The notes: generated by a model from the sequence alone, not told the origin. Positions 9,081 to 18,451 are shown, numbered from the stretch's first letter. The stretch: DNA of 64,000 nucleotides from Amycolatopsis sp. DSM 110486 (GCF_019468465.1 NZ_CP080519.1:8425001-8489000), one strand, 5' to 3'. A program made the numbers and translations.

Positions 9081-10001
9081 CTATGCGGCTCGGTTGGCCG
9101 CAGTGGTCTCGTAGTCGATCGGGGAATGCATGTCACAGGAACTGTGGCGACGTCGTCGATTATAGAATTCAACGACCCATTCAACAATAGTCTGTTGTGC
9201 TTCTTTTCGGGTTTTGAACTGATGGCGGGAAAGCACTTCGTGTTCCAAGGTTGAGAAGAACGACTCAGCCGCGGCGTTGTCGAAACATGACCCGGTCCTG
9301 CCCATCGACTGTCGAATACCGAGCTTGTTGCAGAGCACAGTAAAATCGTGCGCGGTGTAGGTAGAACCGCGGTCGGAGTGGAAGATCACACCGGCCACCC
9401 GTTCTCTTCCGCCGCGGGCGGCGACGGCCATTTTGATGGTCTCACCTGCGAGTTCAGCGTCCGGATGGACGCTGGTGGCGTAGCCGAGCAGCCGACGGGA
9501 GAACAGATCGATCGCCGTCGACAGGTAGAGCTTGCCCTCGCCGGTCGGGATTTCGGTCATATCGCCGACCCACTTCGTGTTCGGTGCCGGCGCGGTGAAG
9601 TCCCGTTTCACCAGATCCGGGAACGGCACCGCCCGCTTGTCCGGCCGAGTCAGATTCTTCCGCCGCTTCTTCGTTCGGGCGACCATGCCTTGGCGGGCCA
9701 TCGAGTTCGCCACCGTCTTCTCACTCACCACCCACCCCGCAGCGCGTAAATCAGCGTGAATACGCGGTGAGCCATGCAAGCCACAGGAGGCCTCGAACGC
9801 CTCCGCGACGGCTGCGTCGACCTCCGTCCGCCGCTGTTCGGCCAGCGTCGGCGTCTGCTGGTGTCGACGAGAGTTCTTCTTGTGGAACCACGATTCCGAC
9901 ACGGTCAGAGCCCGGCAAGCGACAGCGTGCGGCACGTCGTGGGTGGTCCTCTGGTCGGCGATGAACGCGGCCAGGCTCACCGCGTCGCCTCCTTCACCCA
10001 C
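9081..10001 (-). CDS. IS3-family OrfB transposase catalytic part
   Basis: The 306-residue product has an HTH_21-like N-terminal region ('[20 protein letters not shown]') and an rve integrase core. The DDE residues lie in '[20 protein letters not shown]', '[16 protein letters not shown]' and '[20 protein letters not shown]'. It ends '[19 protein letters not shown]', the usual OrfB C-terminus. It appears intact and full length. It works as OrfAB after frameshifting from orfA. Confidence 0.92.
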   Translation of the reverse strand: MGEGGDAVSLAAFIADQRTTHDVPHAVACRALTVSESWFHKKNSRRHQQTPTLAEQRRTEVDAAVAEAFEASCGLHGSPRIHADLRAAGWVVSEKTVANSMARQGMVARTKKRRKNLTRPDKRAVPFPDLVKRDFTAPAPNTKWVGDMTEIPTGEGKLYLSTAIDLFSRRLLGYATSVHPDAELAGETIKMAVAARGGRERVAGVIFHSDRGSTYTAHDFTVLCNKLGIRQSMGRTGSCFDNAAAESFFSTLEHEVLSRHQFKTRKEAQQTIVEWVVEFYNRRRRHSSCDMHSPIDYETTAANRAA

Positions 10002-10267
10002 CCGACCACGGATCGCTTGAGGACATCGCGCTCCACCCGCAGCTCGGCGTTCTCCGCCCGAAGCCGGGCCAGTTCAGCCCGCTCGTCGCCGCTCAGGCCT
10101 TCACTCTCGCCACGGTTGATCTTGTCCTGCTTGACCCAGTTGGCCAGAGTTCCGGCATGAATCCCCAGGTCAGCAGCTACTTGGGCGATCGGTTTGTTCG
10201 TCTCGCGGACGATCCGGACAGCTCCTTCACGGAACTCCCGGTCGAACTTCCGCCTCTTCTCGGGCAT
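9977..10267 (-). CDS. IS3-family OrfA
   Basis: The 96-residue protein starts '[20 protein letters not shown]'. It has a helix-turn-helix ('[20 protein letters not shown]') and a leucine-zipper-like coiled coil ('[20 protein letters not shown]'). This is the DNA-binding subunit of IS3 transposases. It overlaps orfB by 25 bp. In this family a programmed -1 frameshift within the overlap makes the OrfAB transposase; I did not pinpoint the slippery site. It is distinct in sequence from the OrfA copies near 3 and 6 kb. Confidence 0.9.
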   Translation of the reverse strand: MPEKRRKFDREFREGAVRIVRETNKPIAQVAADLGIHAGTLANWVKQDKINRGESEGLSGDERAELARLRAENAELRVERDVLKRSVVGWVKEATR

Positions 10268-10364
10268 GACACATGATCCTCATAGTCCATGCCTCCACGA
10301 TCTTGAGGGAAGCTCATCCGATCAGCGCAGTCGCGATGCGTCATCGAGGGCTGTATAACGCCCT

Positions 10365-10724
10365 ATGCGGCGACGCTTCGAGTACTGCGCCCGTAGCGGT
10401 GTTACGCGCGTCAACTTCCTGAAGGTGGACGTCGAAGGCGCTGAGTTCGAGGTCGTTCGTGGTTTCACGAAGATGTTCGAAAGCGGTGGGATCGATGCGG
10501 TGCAGTTCGAGTACGGGCCGCTGACGTTGGCCGGACGGCGATGCCTGCAGGACTACTACACGTTCTTCTCCGATGTCGGGATGCGGGTGGGCAAGATCTA
10601 TCCTGCTTATGTCAAGCTTTTCGATCGTTATTACCCCGGGCTGGACGATTTCCGCTGGGCGAACTTCGCGGCGGTACGGCCGTCGGTGGTGGAGGATCTG
10701 CCCGGCTTGTTCGCCACGGTCTGA
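10365..10724 (+). pseudogene. FkbM-family methyltransferase, C-terminal fragment
   Basis: The frame holds 'VNFLKVDVEGAEFEVVRGF', the signature of FkbM SAM-dependent methyltransferases, and continues to a natural-looking C-terminus. Only 119 residues remain of a family usually above 230, because the SAM-binding N-terminal part is absent. An in-frame TAA at 10,356 separates it from the IS3 end at 10,316. ATG 10,365 could start a short product, but it would lack the cofactor site. FkbM enzymes usually O-methylate sugars or natural products. The truncation probably accompanied the IS3 event. Confidence 0.75.
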
Positions 10725-10851
10725 ACTGGTGTTCGGGTTGCGCTTTTCCTGTTGGGTGGCCGGGATTCCAGGCTTCGAGGCCGGTGCACTCGAGCGCACG
10801 CGGCAGTGACCCACTAACCTGGGCCGGAGCCGAAAGAAAGGGCCAGGTCCG

Positions 10852-11661
10852 ATGGGCAACGAGGCGCACTTCGCCACTGACCTCTACCAGGGAACCGCCG
10901 GGTACTACGACCGCTACCGCCTGCCGTATCCCGCCGCCATGCTCACCCACCTGGTCGAGAGCGCCCACCTGTCCGGGCAGGGCCGCCTGCTCGATCTGGC
11001 CTGCGGCACCGGCCAGCTCGCATTCCCGCTCAGTCCCCACTTCGCCGAGGTGTGGGCGGTGGACCAGGAACCGGATATGGTCGAGGTGGTCCGCGCCAAG
11101 TCGGCCGCCGAGGACGGGCTTCGGCCCATCGTCGCCGGCGCCGAGACGCTCGATGCGCAACCGGACTATTTCGAGCTGGCCGTGGTCGGCAACGCCTTCC
11201 ACCGACTGGACCGTGACCTGGTCGCCCGCCGGCTGCTCCACTGGCTCACCCCCGGCGGGCACCTCGCCCTGTGCTGGTCCACCTCCCCCTGGGCAGGCGG
11301 GGAGGACTGGCAGCGAACTCTCGCGGCGACCCTGAAGCGCTGGCAACAGCAACTCGATGCCGAACACAGGGTCCCAGAGAGCGCGGGCCAGGCACGCCAG
11401 CACCGACCCGATCCCGATGTGCTGGCCGCGGCCGGGTTCGAAATCGCCGGCCGGCACGCGTTCACGGTCGAGCACCACTGGAGCCTGGCGGAACTCGCCG
11501 GCCACATCCGCTCGACGTCGTTCCTCCCACCCGCGGTCCTCCGTGACAGGGCCGAGGAATTCGATGCCGACCTCGCCGCCAGCCTCCGCCCGCACAGCGA
11601 CAGCGGGATCTTCACCGAGAACGTGAGCTTCGCCTACGACCTCGCCCGCAAGCCCGCCTGA
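10852..11661 (+). CDS. Class I SAM-dependent methyltransferase
   Basis: The product has 269 residues, a usual length. The N-terminus 'FATDLYQGTAGYYDRYRLPY' and motif I 'LLDLACGTGQLAFPL' are typical of the UbiE/Methyltransf_11 group. Motif II is 'WAVDQEPDMVEVVR', and 'LTPGGHLALCWSTSPW' is the post-III region. It should transfer a methyl group from SAM to a small molecule in the cytoplasm; the substrate is unknown. The gene stands alone between debris on both sides, so context gives no pathway. Purine-rich sequence (GAAAGAAAGGGCC) precedes the ATG. Confidence 0.85.
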   Translation: MGNEAHFATDLYQGTAGYYDRYRLPYPAAMLTHLVESAHLSGQGRLLDLACGTGQLAFPLSPHFAEVWAVDQEPDMVEVVRAKSAAEDGLRPIVAGAETLDAQPDYFELAVVGNAFHRLDRDLVARRLLHWLTPGGHLALCWSTSPWAGGEDWQRTLAATLKRWQQQLDAEHRVPESAGQARQHRPDPDVLAAAGFEIAGRHAFTVEHHWSLAELAGHIRSTSFLPPAVLRDRAEEFDADLAASLRPHSDSGIFTENVSFAYDLARKPA

Positions 11662-11691
11662 GCCCACCCGCGGCCGACCAGGCGGGCTGCC

Positions 11692-11828
11692 TCATGCGCG
11701 CGTTGCGCCTCGCCGCTCTTGCCGTGGCGGCGGGGTGGTCCGGCCGTTGAGGTGCATCGGGTCGATGCTGGCGATTTCGGTCAAGCGTCCGCCTGTGCAC
11801 CGGATCAGCCGGATGATCGCCTCGCCGC
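11692..11828 (-). pseudogene. Tyrosine recombinase (integrase) remnant
   Basis: The minus strand reads 'GEAIIRLIRCTGGRLTEIAS' and then 'IDPMHLNGRTT' before a stop at 11,692-11,694. This resembles the start of the tyrosine-recombinase catalytic domain in actinobacterial integrases (DEAIIRL...TGxRLSEIA), including the first catalytic Arg (GGR). No His-x-x-Arg or Tyr region follows. It lies about 230 bp from a tRNA-Pro 3' remnant, consistent with a decayed tRNA-targeted integrative element. Confidence 0.55.
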
Positions 11829-12053
11829 GGCGGCTTCATCTTCACCATCGGGCTGAAGCCGATTCCTCCTCATCGACCGGCCAATTGAATCACGCCTGGA
11901 GCGCGCGATGGCTACCAGGCTCCAGGGGCGGGTGTGAGGGTGCTGCGGCTCATGAGCGAACATCCAAAGCGGATCGTCACCGAGCGGCGTGCTCTCCTCC
12001 CAGCCGGCGTCGGGTCGCACGACAAAGGCCTGGACCCACAGGTCTAAGCCTCG

Positions 12054-12098
<45 letters not shown>

Positions 12099-12650
12099 GC
12101 GGCCGCGGGCCGGGCACGATCGCCTGCTGGCTGATCGACGACGTGCCCGCCCTGGTGTGGGCGGCGAACGCCGTCGCGCTCGAGCTTGCACGTGCCCCAG
12201 TGGACAGTCGGCCTTGGGCCGAAACAGCAATCATCGGATCGGCTCGTGTTCGATCTTGACCCGGGACCTCGAGTCAAGATCGATCGAACACAAGCCGATC
12301 GGGCAGCTGCCGTTGCCCGTCGGAACTGATGTCCATTGTGGAGTGTGTAGTTCGAGGGCGGCCATGGTGGCTGCCCACACCAGGCTCGGGAGGTCGTCGA
12401 GCAGCGGGTAGCTGATCGTGCCGGGGCCGCGGCCGCTGCGCGAACCGGCGCTCGGCAGCTGGACAGTGTGCAGCCATGACGGAGCCCCCGCGGGGGAGGT
12501 TCTTCTCGAACCAACTTTCGCCCTCGACGCCGTCGGGGTAGCGGATGAAGGTGACCGGTCGGCCGGCGAGCTGGGGCAGCAGTACCGGTGCGATCCGGGC
12601 GTAGTAGTTGATCATTATCCGGACTACGGCTCGCCTCGGGGCCAGGAACT
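12099..12650. pseudogene. Inverted pair of LigD-polymerase pseudogenes
   Basis: The plus strand from 12,099 to about 12,262 encodes 'RSGRGPGTIACWLIDDVPAL' and, after a frameshift, 'LHVPQWTVG...DRLVFDLDPG'. The minus strand from about 12,650 down to 12,266 encodes 'INYYARIAPVLLPQLAGRP', 'GESWFEKNLPRG' and a frameshifted 'HTPQWTS'. Both match the polymerase at 13,552-14,481. They meet head-to-head at the palindrome GATCTTGAC...GTCAAGATC near 12,250-12,280. Several frameshifts make both halves non-functional. Confidence 0.75.
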
Positions 12651-12675
12651 ACTGTCGCGAGCATGGTCGACCACG

Positions 12676-13167
12676 ATGCCTTTAGTGCCACCCGTAAGGG
12701 TTACGACGCTGCTGCCGCCCATGCACGATGACCTGCTCGAAGAGGTCCGGGCGTTGTTTACCGACGAAGAGCTCGCCGAGATCGCGGAGAACAAGCCCGA
12801 GCCGGGCGACAATGGCAAGCCTGACGCTATCGGCTTGAGCCGAGCTTGGCCGCTGCACGTCGAGAAGCTCGACCGAGATCGCGGGCTACCTCATGCCGAT
12901 CGCAGTGTCTGGACCGAGCATGACCTGGCCGGTGCGCTCTTCATGCGCGACTTTGTGGAGGACGCACTCCGCCGGCTCAGGCCCGGGCTTGCTGACAAGG
13001 TTCGTCGGTACGTCACAGCGGGCGATGACCTGTTCCGGTCCTTCACTATCGACGACCCGGGCGACCGCATCGCGAAGATTGCTCGGATCGACCTCGCCGG
13101 TCGGGGGTGGTGGTGGTTTCGCGTGCCTACCTCCGGCCCAATCGTGCAAGACCTGGCCGAATACTGA
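12676..13167 (+). CDS. Hypothetical protein
   Basis: The 163-residue frame has good actinobacterial codon bias. It contains 'LLEEVRALFTDEELAEIAEN', 'LHVEKLDRDRGLPHADRSVW' and 'RYVTAGDDLFRSFTIDDPGD', with a charged helical N-half and a short Trp-rich segment ('GRGWWWFRVP') near the C-terminus. No signal peptide or membrane segment is visible. ATG 12,676 or ATG 12,721 could start it; neither has a strong ribosome site. I do not recognise the family. It sits between LigD-like debris and the intact LigD genes. Confidence 0.55.
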   Translation: MPLVPPVRVTTLLPPMHDDLLEEVRALFTDEELAEIAENKPEPGDNGKPDAIGLSRAWPLHVEKLDRDRGLPHADRSVWTEHDLAGALFMRDFVEDALRRLRPGLADKVRRYVTAGDDLFRSFTIDDPGDRIAKIARIDLAGRGWWWFRVPTSGPIVQDLAEY

Positions 13168-13551
13168 TCGAGTAAGTGGTGCCGAGGTAGACGGCGCGCG
13201 TCCGAGGTAGTCCGGTCAACCGTGCTCTGCGCGGCCTGCAAAAACGCCATCGCCGCTTTCGAGATCCCGTGGGACGAGGTTCTGCCGAGGGCGAAGCAGG
13301 TGTCGAGGCAGGCCCGCTGACGTCGCAGCTGACTGTGGCTGCGCCTGGAGTTCGAGGCGCCCAGAGACCGGCAGACGGGCCGTGACCCAGGGTCTGGGAA
13401 CCGCGGGGTCCGTAGTGCGCGACGCTACGCGCCTGCGATCTCCACGGTTAGCACCCAACGGTGCCTCCCAGACGTTCACGCCGTCGCCCGCGCGTTGCAT
13501 CCGCCACACGTTCGGCACGCGGCGGGGCAGCTCATGTCACCGGTGACGCGT

Positions 13552-14481
13552 TTACCGCTCCGGCAGCGTCACGCGGGTGCCAGCCAGCTCGGCGAGCAGG
13601 TCGCCGTGTTCGTCGACGCGGTGCAGGACGTCGTCGGCGGTGAAGGTCAGCTCGGACGGCGTGCGGCAGGCGCGGACTTCGTCCCAGGTGATGGGGGTGG
13701 AGGCGGTGGGGGTGTCGCGGCCGCGCAGCGAATACGGGGCGATGGTGGTCTTCGCGACGTGGTTCTGGCTCCAGTCGATGAGCACCTTGTTCGTGCGCAG
13801 GGTTTTCGCCATCTTCGACACCACGAGCTCGGGCATCTCGCCGGCGAGCTGCTCGGCGATCGCCTTGGCGTAGGCGGAGGTGCGCTCGGGCCGGCGGGTC
13901 TTGACGCCGCAGCAGACCTGCAGGCCCTTGGATCCGCTGGTCTTGGGCAGCGGGGTGAGCCCGTCGGCGGTGAGGACTTCGAGCAGCCGCTCGGCGACGC
14001 GGGCGCATTCCACGATGCTGGCGCCCTCGCCCGGGTCGAGGTCGAACACGAGCCGGTCCGGTGCTTGGCGTTTCGGGCCGGGGCCGACGGTCCACTGGTG
14101 CACGTGGAGCTCGAGGGCGGCGAGGTTGGCCGCCCACACCAGGCTCGGCAGATCCTCGATCAGCGGATAGGTGATCGTGCCGGGGCCGCGGCCGCTGCGG
14201 GATCCGGAACTGGGCAGCGTCACGGTCTGGATCCAGTCCGGGGCGCCGCGCGGGAGGTTCTTCTCGAAGAACGCCTCACCGGCCGTCCCGTCGGGAAACC
14301 GCACAACCGTCGCAGGCCTGCCCCGGAGGTGAGGGAGCATGACCGGGCCGATTTTCGCGTAGTAGTGCACGACCTCGCTCTTGCTGAAGCCGTTTCCGTA
14401 CAGCGGTTTGTCCAGGTTGGACAGCACGAGCTGCCGCTCGCCGACCTGCACGGTGACCTTCTTCTCGACCACCGCGCTCAC
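13552..14481 (-). CDS. ligD: NHEJ DNA polymerase/primase (LigD polymerase-domain type)
   Basis: The 309-residue protein is full length for stand-alone LigD polymerase domains. Recognisable motifs are 'NLDKPLYGNGFSKSEVVHYY', 'FFEKNLPRGAPDW', 'VWAANLAALELHVHQW' and 'DRLVFDLDPGEG', whose Asp pair binds metal, plus 'KTSGSKGLQV'. By family knowledge it fills gaps and adds nucleotides during Ku-dependent end joining. Its start overlaps the ligase gene stop by 4 bp, so the two are co-translated and probably work together. No ku gene is in the window. Three decayed relatives of this gene lie at 7.0 and 12.1-12.65 kb. Confidence 0.92.
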   Translation of the reverse strand: MSAVVEKKVTVQVGERQLVLSNLDKPLYGNGFSKSEVVHYYAKIGPVMLPHLRGRPATVVRFPDGTAGEAFFEKNLPRGAPDWIQTVTLPSSGSRSGRGPGTITYPLIEDLPSLVWAANLAALELHVHQWTVGPGPKRQAPDRLVFDLDPGEGASIVECARVAERLLEVLTADGLTPLPKTSGSKGLQVCCGVKTRRPERTSAYAKAIAEQLAGEMPELVVSKMAKTLRTNKVLIDWSQNHVAKTTIAPYSLRGRDTPTASTPITWDEVRACRTPSELTFTADDVLHRVDEHGDLLAELAGTRVTLPER

Positions 14482-15506
14482 CCGCTCTCGCCGCGGCCGA
14501 GCGGGACGTCGGCGGCGTCGAGGTCGAGCCGCGCGCGATGCACGCGCGGCCGTTGCCGGCTGGCGAACGTCTCCACCGCCGGATCGGCCTCAGCTTCCAC
14601 GACGACCTCGGGCCGGACCGGCAGGTACTGCGTGCGGCCGCGCCCGAACCCACCGGCCGAGGTGTAGACCGCGGGCTCGCCGGTGAGCGTGACGTGGGCG
14701 CCGATCTGCCGCCCCAGCCGTGGCTCCAGCGGCAAGGACAGCCCGATCTGCAGCCAAGCGCCGGCGCCGTCGCGGCGTGCGAGCACCACCTCGCTCGGTG
14801 CGCGCGGGTCGCCGGCCACGCCGACAACCACGGCGTCGACGACGACAACCTGGCGCACCTTCACCCACGCGTCGGTCCGGCCCGGGCGGTAGCGGGCGTC
14901 GAGCAATTTGGCGATGACCCCCTCGATCCCGACGTCACTGGCCTCCGGGCGCATCCACGCCATCGCGGCGTCGCGGTCGGTCGTGCCGGGCACCAGCTGC
15001 AGCGGCGGCGCGACCCCGGCGAGCAGCTGCTCAAGCCGGGCACGCCGATCCCGGTACGGCAGGGCGCGCAGATCGTCGCCGGAACCGTCGGCGAGCACGT
15101 CGAACACCGCGAAGTAGACGCTCACCCCGGCCTTCACCCGCGCGGCCGGGCGCGCGGCGAGCGCGCCGAAGTCCAGCCGGCCCGCGCGCAGCGCGACGAT
15201 CTCCCCATCGAGCACCACGTCGCCCAGCTGCGCGCCGGCCGCCACGATCTCGGGGAAACGGTCGGCGAGATCGTTGTTCTGACGCGACTGCAGCAGCCCG
15301 AGCTCGGCGAACAGCAGCGCTCGCCAGCCATCCAGTTTCGGCTCATACGCCCACGACCAGCCAGGACGAGACGCCGGCACCTCCCGCGCGGGCTCTGCCA
15401 GCGGCAACCGCGTCGGCGGCCGCACCGACGCCACAGCTACCCAGCCCCCGGCAGATTCTGGGCCATCGCGACCTCCCGGCGCACTCGCGACCGGGACTGT
15501 CTCCAC
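14478..15506 (-). CDS. ATP-dependent DNA ligase (LigC/LigD ligase-domain type)
   Basis: The 342-residue ligase has the nucleotidyltransferase motif I 'YEPKLDGWRAL' (Lys57 is the expected AMP-accepting residue). It also has motif III-like 'DGEIVAL', motif IV 'GIEGVIAKLLDARY' and motif V 'AWVKVRQ'. The C-terminal half is an OB fold. It seals nicks and ends with ATP, as the partner of the polymerase gene that follows with a 4-bp overlap. The first 40 residues are low-complexity, and the GTG start at 15,506 could be replaced by a start further in. The family is clear; the LigC versus LigD role is not. Confidence 0.9.
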   Translation of the reverse strand: METVPVASAPGGRDGPESAGGWVAVASVRPPTRLPLAEPAREVPASRPGWSWAYEPKLDGWRALLFAELGLLQSRQNNDLADRFPEIVAAGAQLGDVVLDGEIVALRAGRLDFGALAARPAARVKAGVSVYFAVFDVLADGSGDDLRALPYRDRRARLEQLLAGVAPPLQLVPGTTDRDAAMAWMRPEASDVGIEGVIAKLLDARYRPGRTDAWVKVRQVVVVDAVVVGVAGDPRAPSEVVLARRDGAGAWLQIGLSLPLEPRLGRQIGAHVTLTGEPAVYTSAGGFGRGRTQYLPVRPEVVVEAEADPAVETFASRQRPRVHRARLDLDAADVPLGRGESG

Positions 15507-16095
15507 CCGGCGACACCTGCCCGCGAGCGTAACTCCGATGGACCAACCCTGCCGGAAAAGCGCAGGTCACCGGACTGCCGGCGGGACCAGTGTGCACGAC
15601 AGCCGTCGTGCACCTTCACGGGTCGAGACCCGGGTCGCCGGAGCCGAAACCCTGGTTGGGAGCCTGACTGACCGCTGAGTGCGGCATGCACATATCGCTT
15701 CCGCTGCCCGGAAACAAGTTATAGCCGTGCCCTAATCCAGCCATGACCTAATTAGGAATTGCAGGAAGGCACCAGAGTTGACACCTTCCGGCCAGGTCCC
15801 ATTGCGGCCAATGTAAAAGTATCGACCACCAGGCGAACCCTATGGCAATCACACTCGGGCGGCTCGCGGCCTTCGTGGAGACGGCATGACGGCCGCCGCT
15901 CACGTCTGAGTTGTCACACCCGAAGGGGCTACCTCGTCTCCCTGTCGAGAACACGCTCGCGAGCCGGTGCATCAACCGCTCGGTTTGTCGTCCACCTGCG
16001 GCGGGCACCCGTTGACGATCGCCATGGCCCAGCGACGAACGTGCCCGCGGCCAGGCGATCCTTCGCCTCACTGAAAGCTGAACAGGAGACCCCTC
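15507..16095. other. Intergenic region with no recognised gene
   Basis: The stretch lies between the ligase start and the cupin lipoprotein start. It has lower GC patches around 15,690-15,850 and no frame with convincing codon bias. It must hold the promoter of the ligase-polymerase operon near 15,510-15,600 and that of the cupin gene just before 16,095. I see no repeat, terminator or RNA element I can support. Confidence 0.5.
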
Positions 16096-16578
16096 ATGAT
16101 CGGAATGCGTATCGCCGGTGGCGTCCTGGTCGTCGCCACGCTGGCCGTGGCCACGGCCTGCGCCGCCTCGGACCAGCCCGCCCCCGCCACGGCCCCGTCG
16201 GCCACTGCGGCGCCGTCGGCCACCGCGGCATCGCAGCCACCCACGGAAACCTTCACCCCGCTGCTCCAGCAGGCCCTTCCGAACGTGCAGGGCAAGACCT
16301 TCACCTCGGCGATCGTCACCTTGCCGCCCGGCGCCCGCGCGGCGCCGCACCGGCACGGCGATGCTTTCGTTTACGCCTACGTCCTCGAAGGCACCGTGCG
16401 CAGCCAACTCGAAGGCCAACCCGCCAGCACATTCAACACAGGTCAGAACTGGGTCGAGCAGCCCGGCGCTCACCACATCCTCACGGAGAACACCAGCTCG
16501 ACGGCACGGGCCAGGCTCCTGGTCGTCTTCGTCGCCGACCCCGGAGCCCAACTCAAAACCGACGACCCCCACCAGTAA
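16096..16578 (+). CDS. Cupin-domain lipoprotein
   Basis: The 160-residue product starts with a lipoprotein signal ('VVATLAVATAC', lipidated Cys22) and an Ala/Pro/Thr-rich spacer to about residue 50. A single conserved cupin barrel follows. Metal-ligand candidates are in 'PHRHGDAFVYAYVLEG' and a His in 'EQPGAHHILTEN'. It should be anchored outside the membrane. Secreted cupins of this size bind or turn over small ligands; no substrate can be named. AGGAG nine bases upstream supports ATG 16,096. It appears monocistronic. Confidence 0.82.
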   Translation: MIGMRIAGGVLVVATLAVATACAASDQPAPATAPSATAAPSATAASQPPTETFTPLLQQALPNVQGKTFTSAIVTLPPGARAAPHRHGDAFVYAYVLEGTVRSQLEGQPASTFNTGQNWVEQPGAHHILTENTSSTARARLLVVFVADPGAQLKTDDPHQ

Positions 16579-16672
16579 CCGGGTCACACAGCGGGCGGCA
16601 ACGTCGACACGCCCCTCCCCGCCCCTGCCCGAAGGCCGCACCACCGGGCCGGCCACCGCGACGCGCCTGAAT

Positions 16673-16842
16673 TGAACCTCACGGCGCAGGTCACAGAACG
16701 AATCGAAGGACTTGTGGCGAACATCCAGCGCGTCAGCAACATATTTGACTACCGCCGACTCACGATCCGCTATGAGCGCAAAACCCACTTCCTCGCCTTA
16801 CGCACCCTCGCCATCACCTGCTACAAGAAACTTGCAACATGA
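16673..16842 (+). pseudogene. IS5-type transposase, C-terminal remnant
   Basis: The plus strand reads 'VTERIEGLVANIQRVSNIFD', 'YRRLTIRYERKTHFLALRT' and 'CYKKLAT' before TGA 16,840-16,842. The RRL-I-RYE...H-FLAL pattern is the C-terminus of IS5-type DDE transposases. The rest of the element is gone. It is lower in GC than its surroundings, as expected for imported DNA. Confidence 0.6.
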
Positions 16843-16908
16843 GACAGGCTCTTGGTCGGGCGGTCGTGGCTTCGGCGCATCGATCCCCATGGCCCTGGAC
16901 GGCCCGGT

Positions 16909-17610
16909 TCATGCGGAGGCGAGCTCGTCCCTGAGGAGCTGCGCCACGGCGGCCGGCTGTGAGAGGAAGGGTGAGTGGGAGGTGTTCAATCGGTGGACCC
17001 TGCCGGCGCGCTGGGCCAACAGTTCCTGGGCGAAGGGTGGGAACGCGTTGTCGGCCTCACAGATGATGTAGGTGCTGGGGATGGTCTTCCAGGCCGCTTC
17101 GGTCAGCTTTTGAATATTCGCGACATACGACGTGTACCGGAAGAGCCGCGAGGCCGCGTCCTGGGCGATGTCTGTGTCCACATCGCTGTAGAGGAGGTCT
17201 ACGGGATCGAGCGGTGCTTCGACATATTTGATCCCGTTGTCCGTGCTGTCGATTTTCCAATAGGGGAGGGGCGTGCCGCCGATGCTGGACAGCATGGACT
17301 CGCCGACGTCGAGCTGGAACGCGGCGAGGTAGACGATGCGCTGGACATTGCTCGCGCCGCTGAGTGCCTGAGTTACGGGAATGCCGCCGTAGGAGTGCGC
17401 GCAGACGACGACGGGGCCATCGATAGCGGTGGCCGCGGCCGCGATCTGCGCCGCGTCCTCGTACATGTCTCCCAGCCCGGCCGGATCGTCACCAGAGCTG
17501 GCCAGATCGACCGCATGCACGTCCAGGTCCGGTAGTTCGTCCACCAGGAGTTTCACATGGTCCGGTTTGTGCCAGGAACCCGGGACAAGGAGGAGTGAAG
17601 GAAGGGGCAT
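16909..17610 (-). CDS. Alpha/beta-hydrolase (esterase-like)
   Basis: The 233-residue protein starts 'MPLPSLLLVPGSWHKPDHV', with oxyanion-loop G-S-W-H. The nucleophile elbow is 'VVVCAHSYGGIPVTQAL' (Ser in AHSYGG) and the catalytic His lies in 'NTSHSPFLSQPAAVAQLL'. This matches the short cytoplasmic alpha/beta hydrolases often annotated as salicylate-esterase-like. I start at ATG 17,610, preceded by GAAAGAAAGATGAC, rather than the upstream in-frame codon at 17,652. The substrate is unknown. The neighbouring genes are debris, so context gives no pathway. Confidence 0.85.
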   Translation of the reverse strand: MPLPSLLLVPGSWHKPDHVKLLVDELPDLDVHAVDLASSGDDPAGLGDMYEDAAQIAAAATAIDGPVVVCAHSYGGIPVTQALSGASNVQRIVYLAAFQLDVGESMLSSIGGTPLPYWKIDSTDNGIKYVEAPLDPVDLLYSDVDTDIAQDAASRLFRYTSYVANIQKLTEAAWKTIPSTYIICEADNAFPPFAQELLAQRAGRVHRLNTSHSPFLSQPAAVAQLLRDELASA

Positions 17611-17754
17611 GTCATCTTTCTTTCTAAAACGACCTGGTAATTGTGTCAACAATGAACTGTGTGTCCGTCTTCCATGCTGCCGACCAGTGGGCGTTCGGCG
17701 CCGCCTCGGTCCGGCCAGGAATCACTCAAATCCGGACTGGGAAAACCGCAGCCG

Positions 17755-17862
17755 TGCGCTCCGCCACAGGACGCAAACCCGGCCTACACGCCGGAGGAGA
17801 TCGACCGCTACGCCGAGGCGTGGTCGCAGCCGGGCGCGGCGACCGGGATGATCAACTATTAG
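17755..17862 (+). pseudogene. Alpha/beta-hydrolase (epoxide hydrolase-like) fragment
   Basis: The plus strand encodes 'YTPEEIDRYAEAWSQPGAAT' followed by 'GMINY' and a stop. The (E)xxxYxxAxxxPGAxTGMxNYY pattern is the cap-domain region of epoxide hydrolase/haloalkane dehalogenase-like enzymes. No other part of such a gene is adjacent. Confidence 0.55.
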
Positions 17863-17865
17863 CGG

Positions 17866-18034
17866 TCCTCGGTGCGAAGTCCGCTGAAGAAGGCCGAAGC
17901 GGCGACGTCGACGTCCTCTTCGGTCTGCCCAGCCCCGAGCTGTACCTGGTGCTGGTTCGCGATCGAGGCTGGTCGCCCGAGAGGTGGAACTCTGGGCATT
18001 CGAGACCCTCAGAGCCCAACTGTGCGCACCATGA
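17866..18034 (+). pseudogene. Frameshifted C-terminus of a probable TetR-type regulator
   Basis: One frame gives 'SPELYLVLVRDRGWSPERW'. A one-base shift then gives 'ELWAFETLRAQLCAP' and a stop at 18,032-18,034. The RGWSPERxExW...L pattern resembles the C-terminal helices of some TetR-family repressors. The DNA-binding half is missing and the frame is broken. The family call is tentative. Confidence 0.35.
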
Positions 18035-18391
18035 GCCACCAAAGCGACCTGGAGCGTCTCGCGTCTCGTGACATACGGATCTTCCGTGACCCGCGGGTTT
18101 TGCGGTTGGCGCACTGACACGAACTAGTTGGCAGATTTCGTGATTTCCTTACCTGTCCGCCGGGCGTGTTGAACGGTCTTGTCGGCCGCGGACTTGTGGC
18201 AGAGCCGCTCTTCGGTCTAATGACCTGCGCTTTTTGCCGGTGTCGCCGCGAGACGAAGGTGTTTGTGTGCGTCGGGGTCGTACGCTGGGGTTGGTCGCAC
18301 GACGGTCGAGGACGTGGGGATGGCGGGCGCGTGTCGCATTGCGAGGTGATGCCCGCAGTGTGGCTGCTGCGGTCCTCGACTCCACGAACGG
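18035..18391. other. Intergenic region with no recognised gene
   Basis: This is 357 bp between the TetR-like remnant and the GAF-ANTAR gene. No frame shows convincing codon bias. The promoter of the GAF-ANTAR gene should lie in its last 150 bp. No inverted repeat or known motif was found by eye. Confidence 0.45.
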
Positions 18392-18451
18392 TTGATTGAC
18401 ACGACCGAGGTGTTCCGGTCGTGCCCTGCGGAGGACGGGGATCGACAGCTC

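Larger units (their letters stand above)
9050..10316 (-). mobile_element. Complete IS3-family insertion sequence
   Basis: This is a 1,267-bp element. Its terminal inverted repeats begin TGAGCTTCCC, then share GTGGAGG after an 8-base divergent spacer: TGAGCTTCCC at 9050-9059, with its partner ending TGAGGGAAGCTCA at 10,316. It carries orfA and orfB on the minus strand in the standard overlapping arrangement. I see no clear 3-4 bp target duplication (flanks GAC and TCC), so the flanks may have rearranged after insertion. It joins an IS5 fragment to a truncated FkbM gene. Confidence 0.88.

Noticed and set aside
13222..13320. Short frame 'VLCAACKNAIAAFEIPWDEV' with a CxxC motif
   Set aside because: It continues the frame of the preceding hypothetical gene after its stop, with no ribosome site; too weak to call as a gene.
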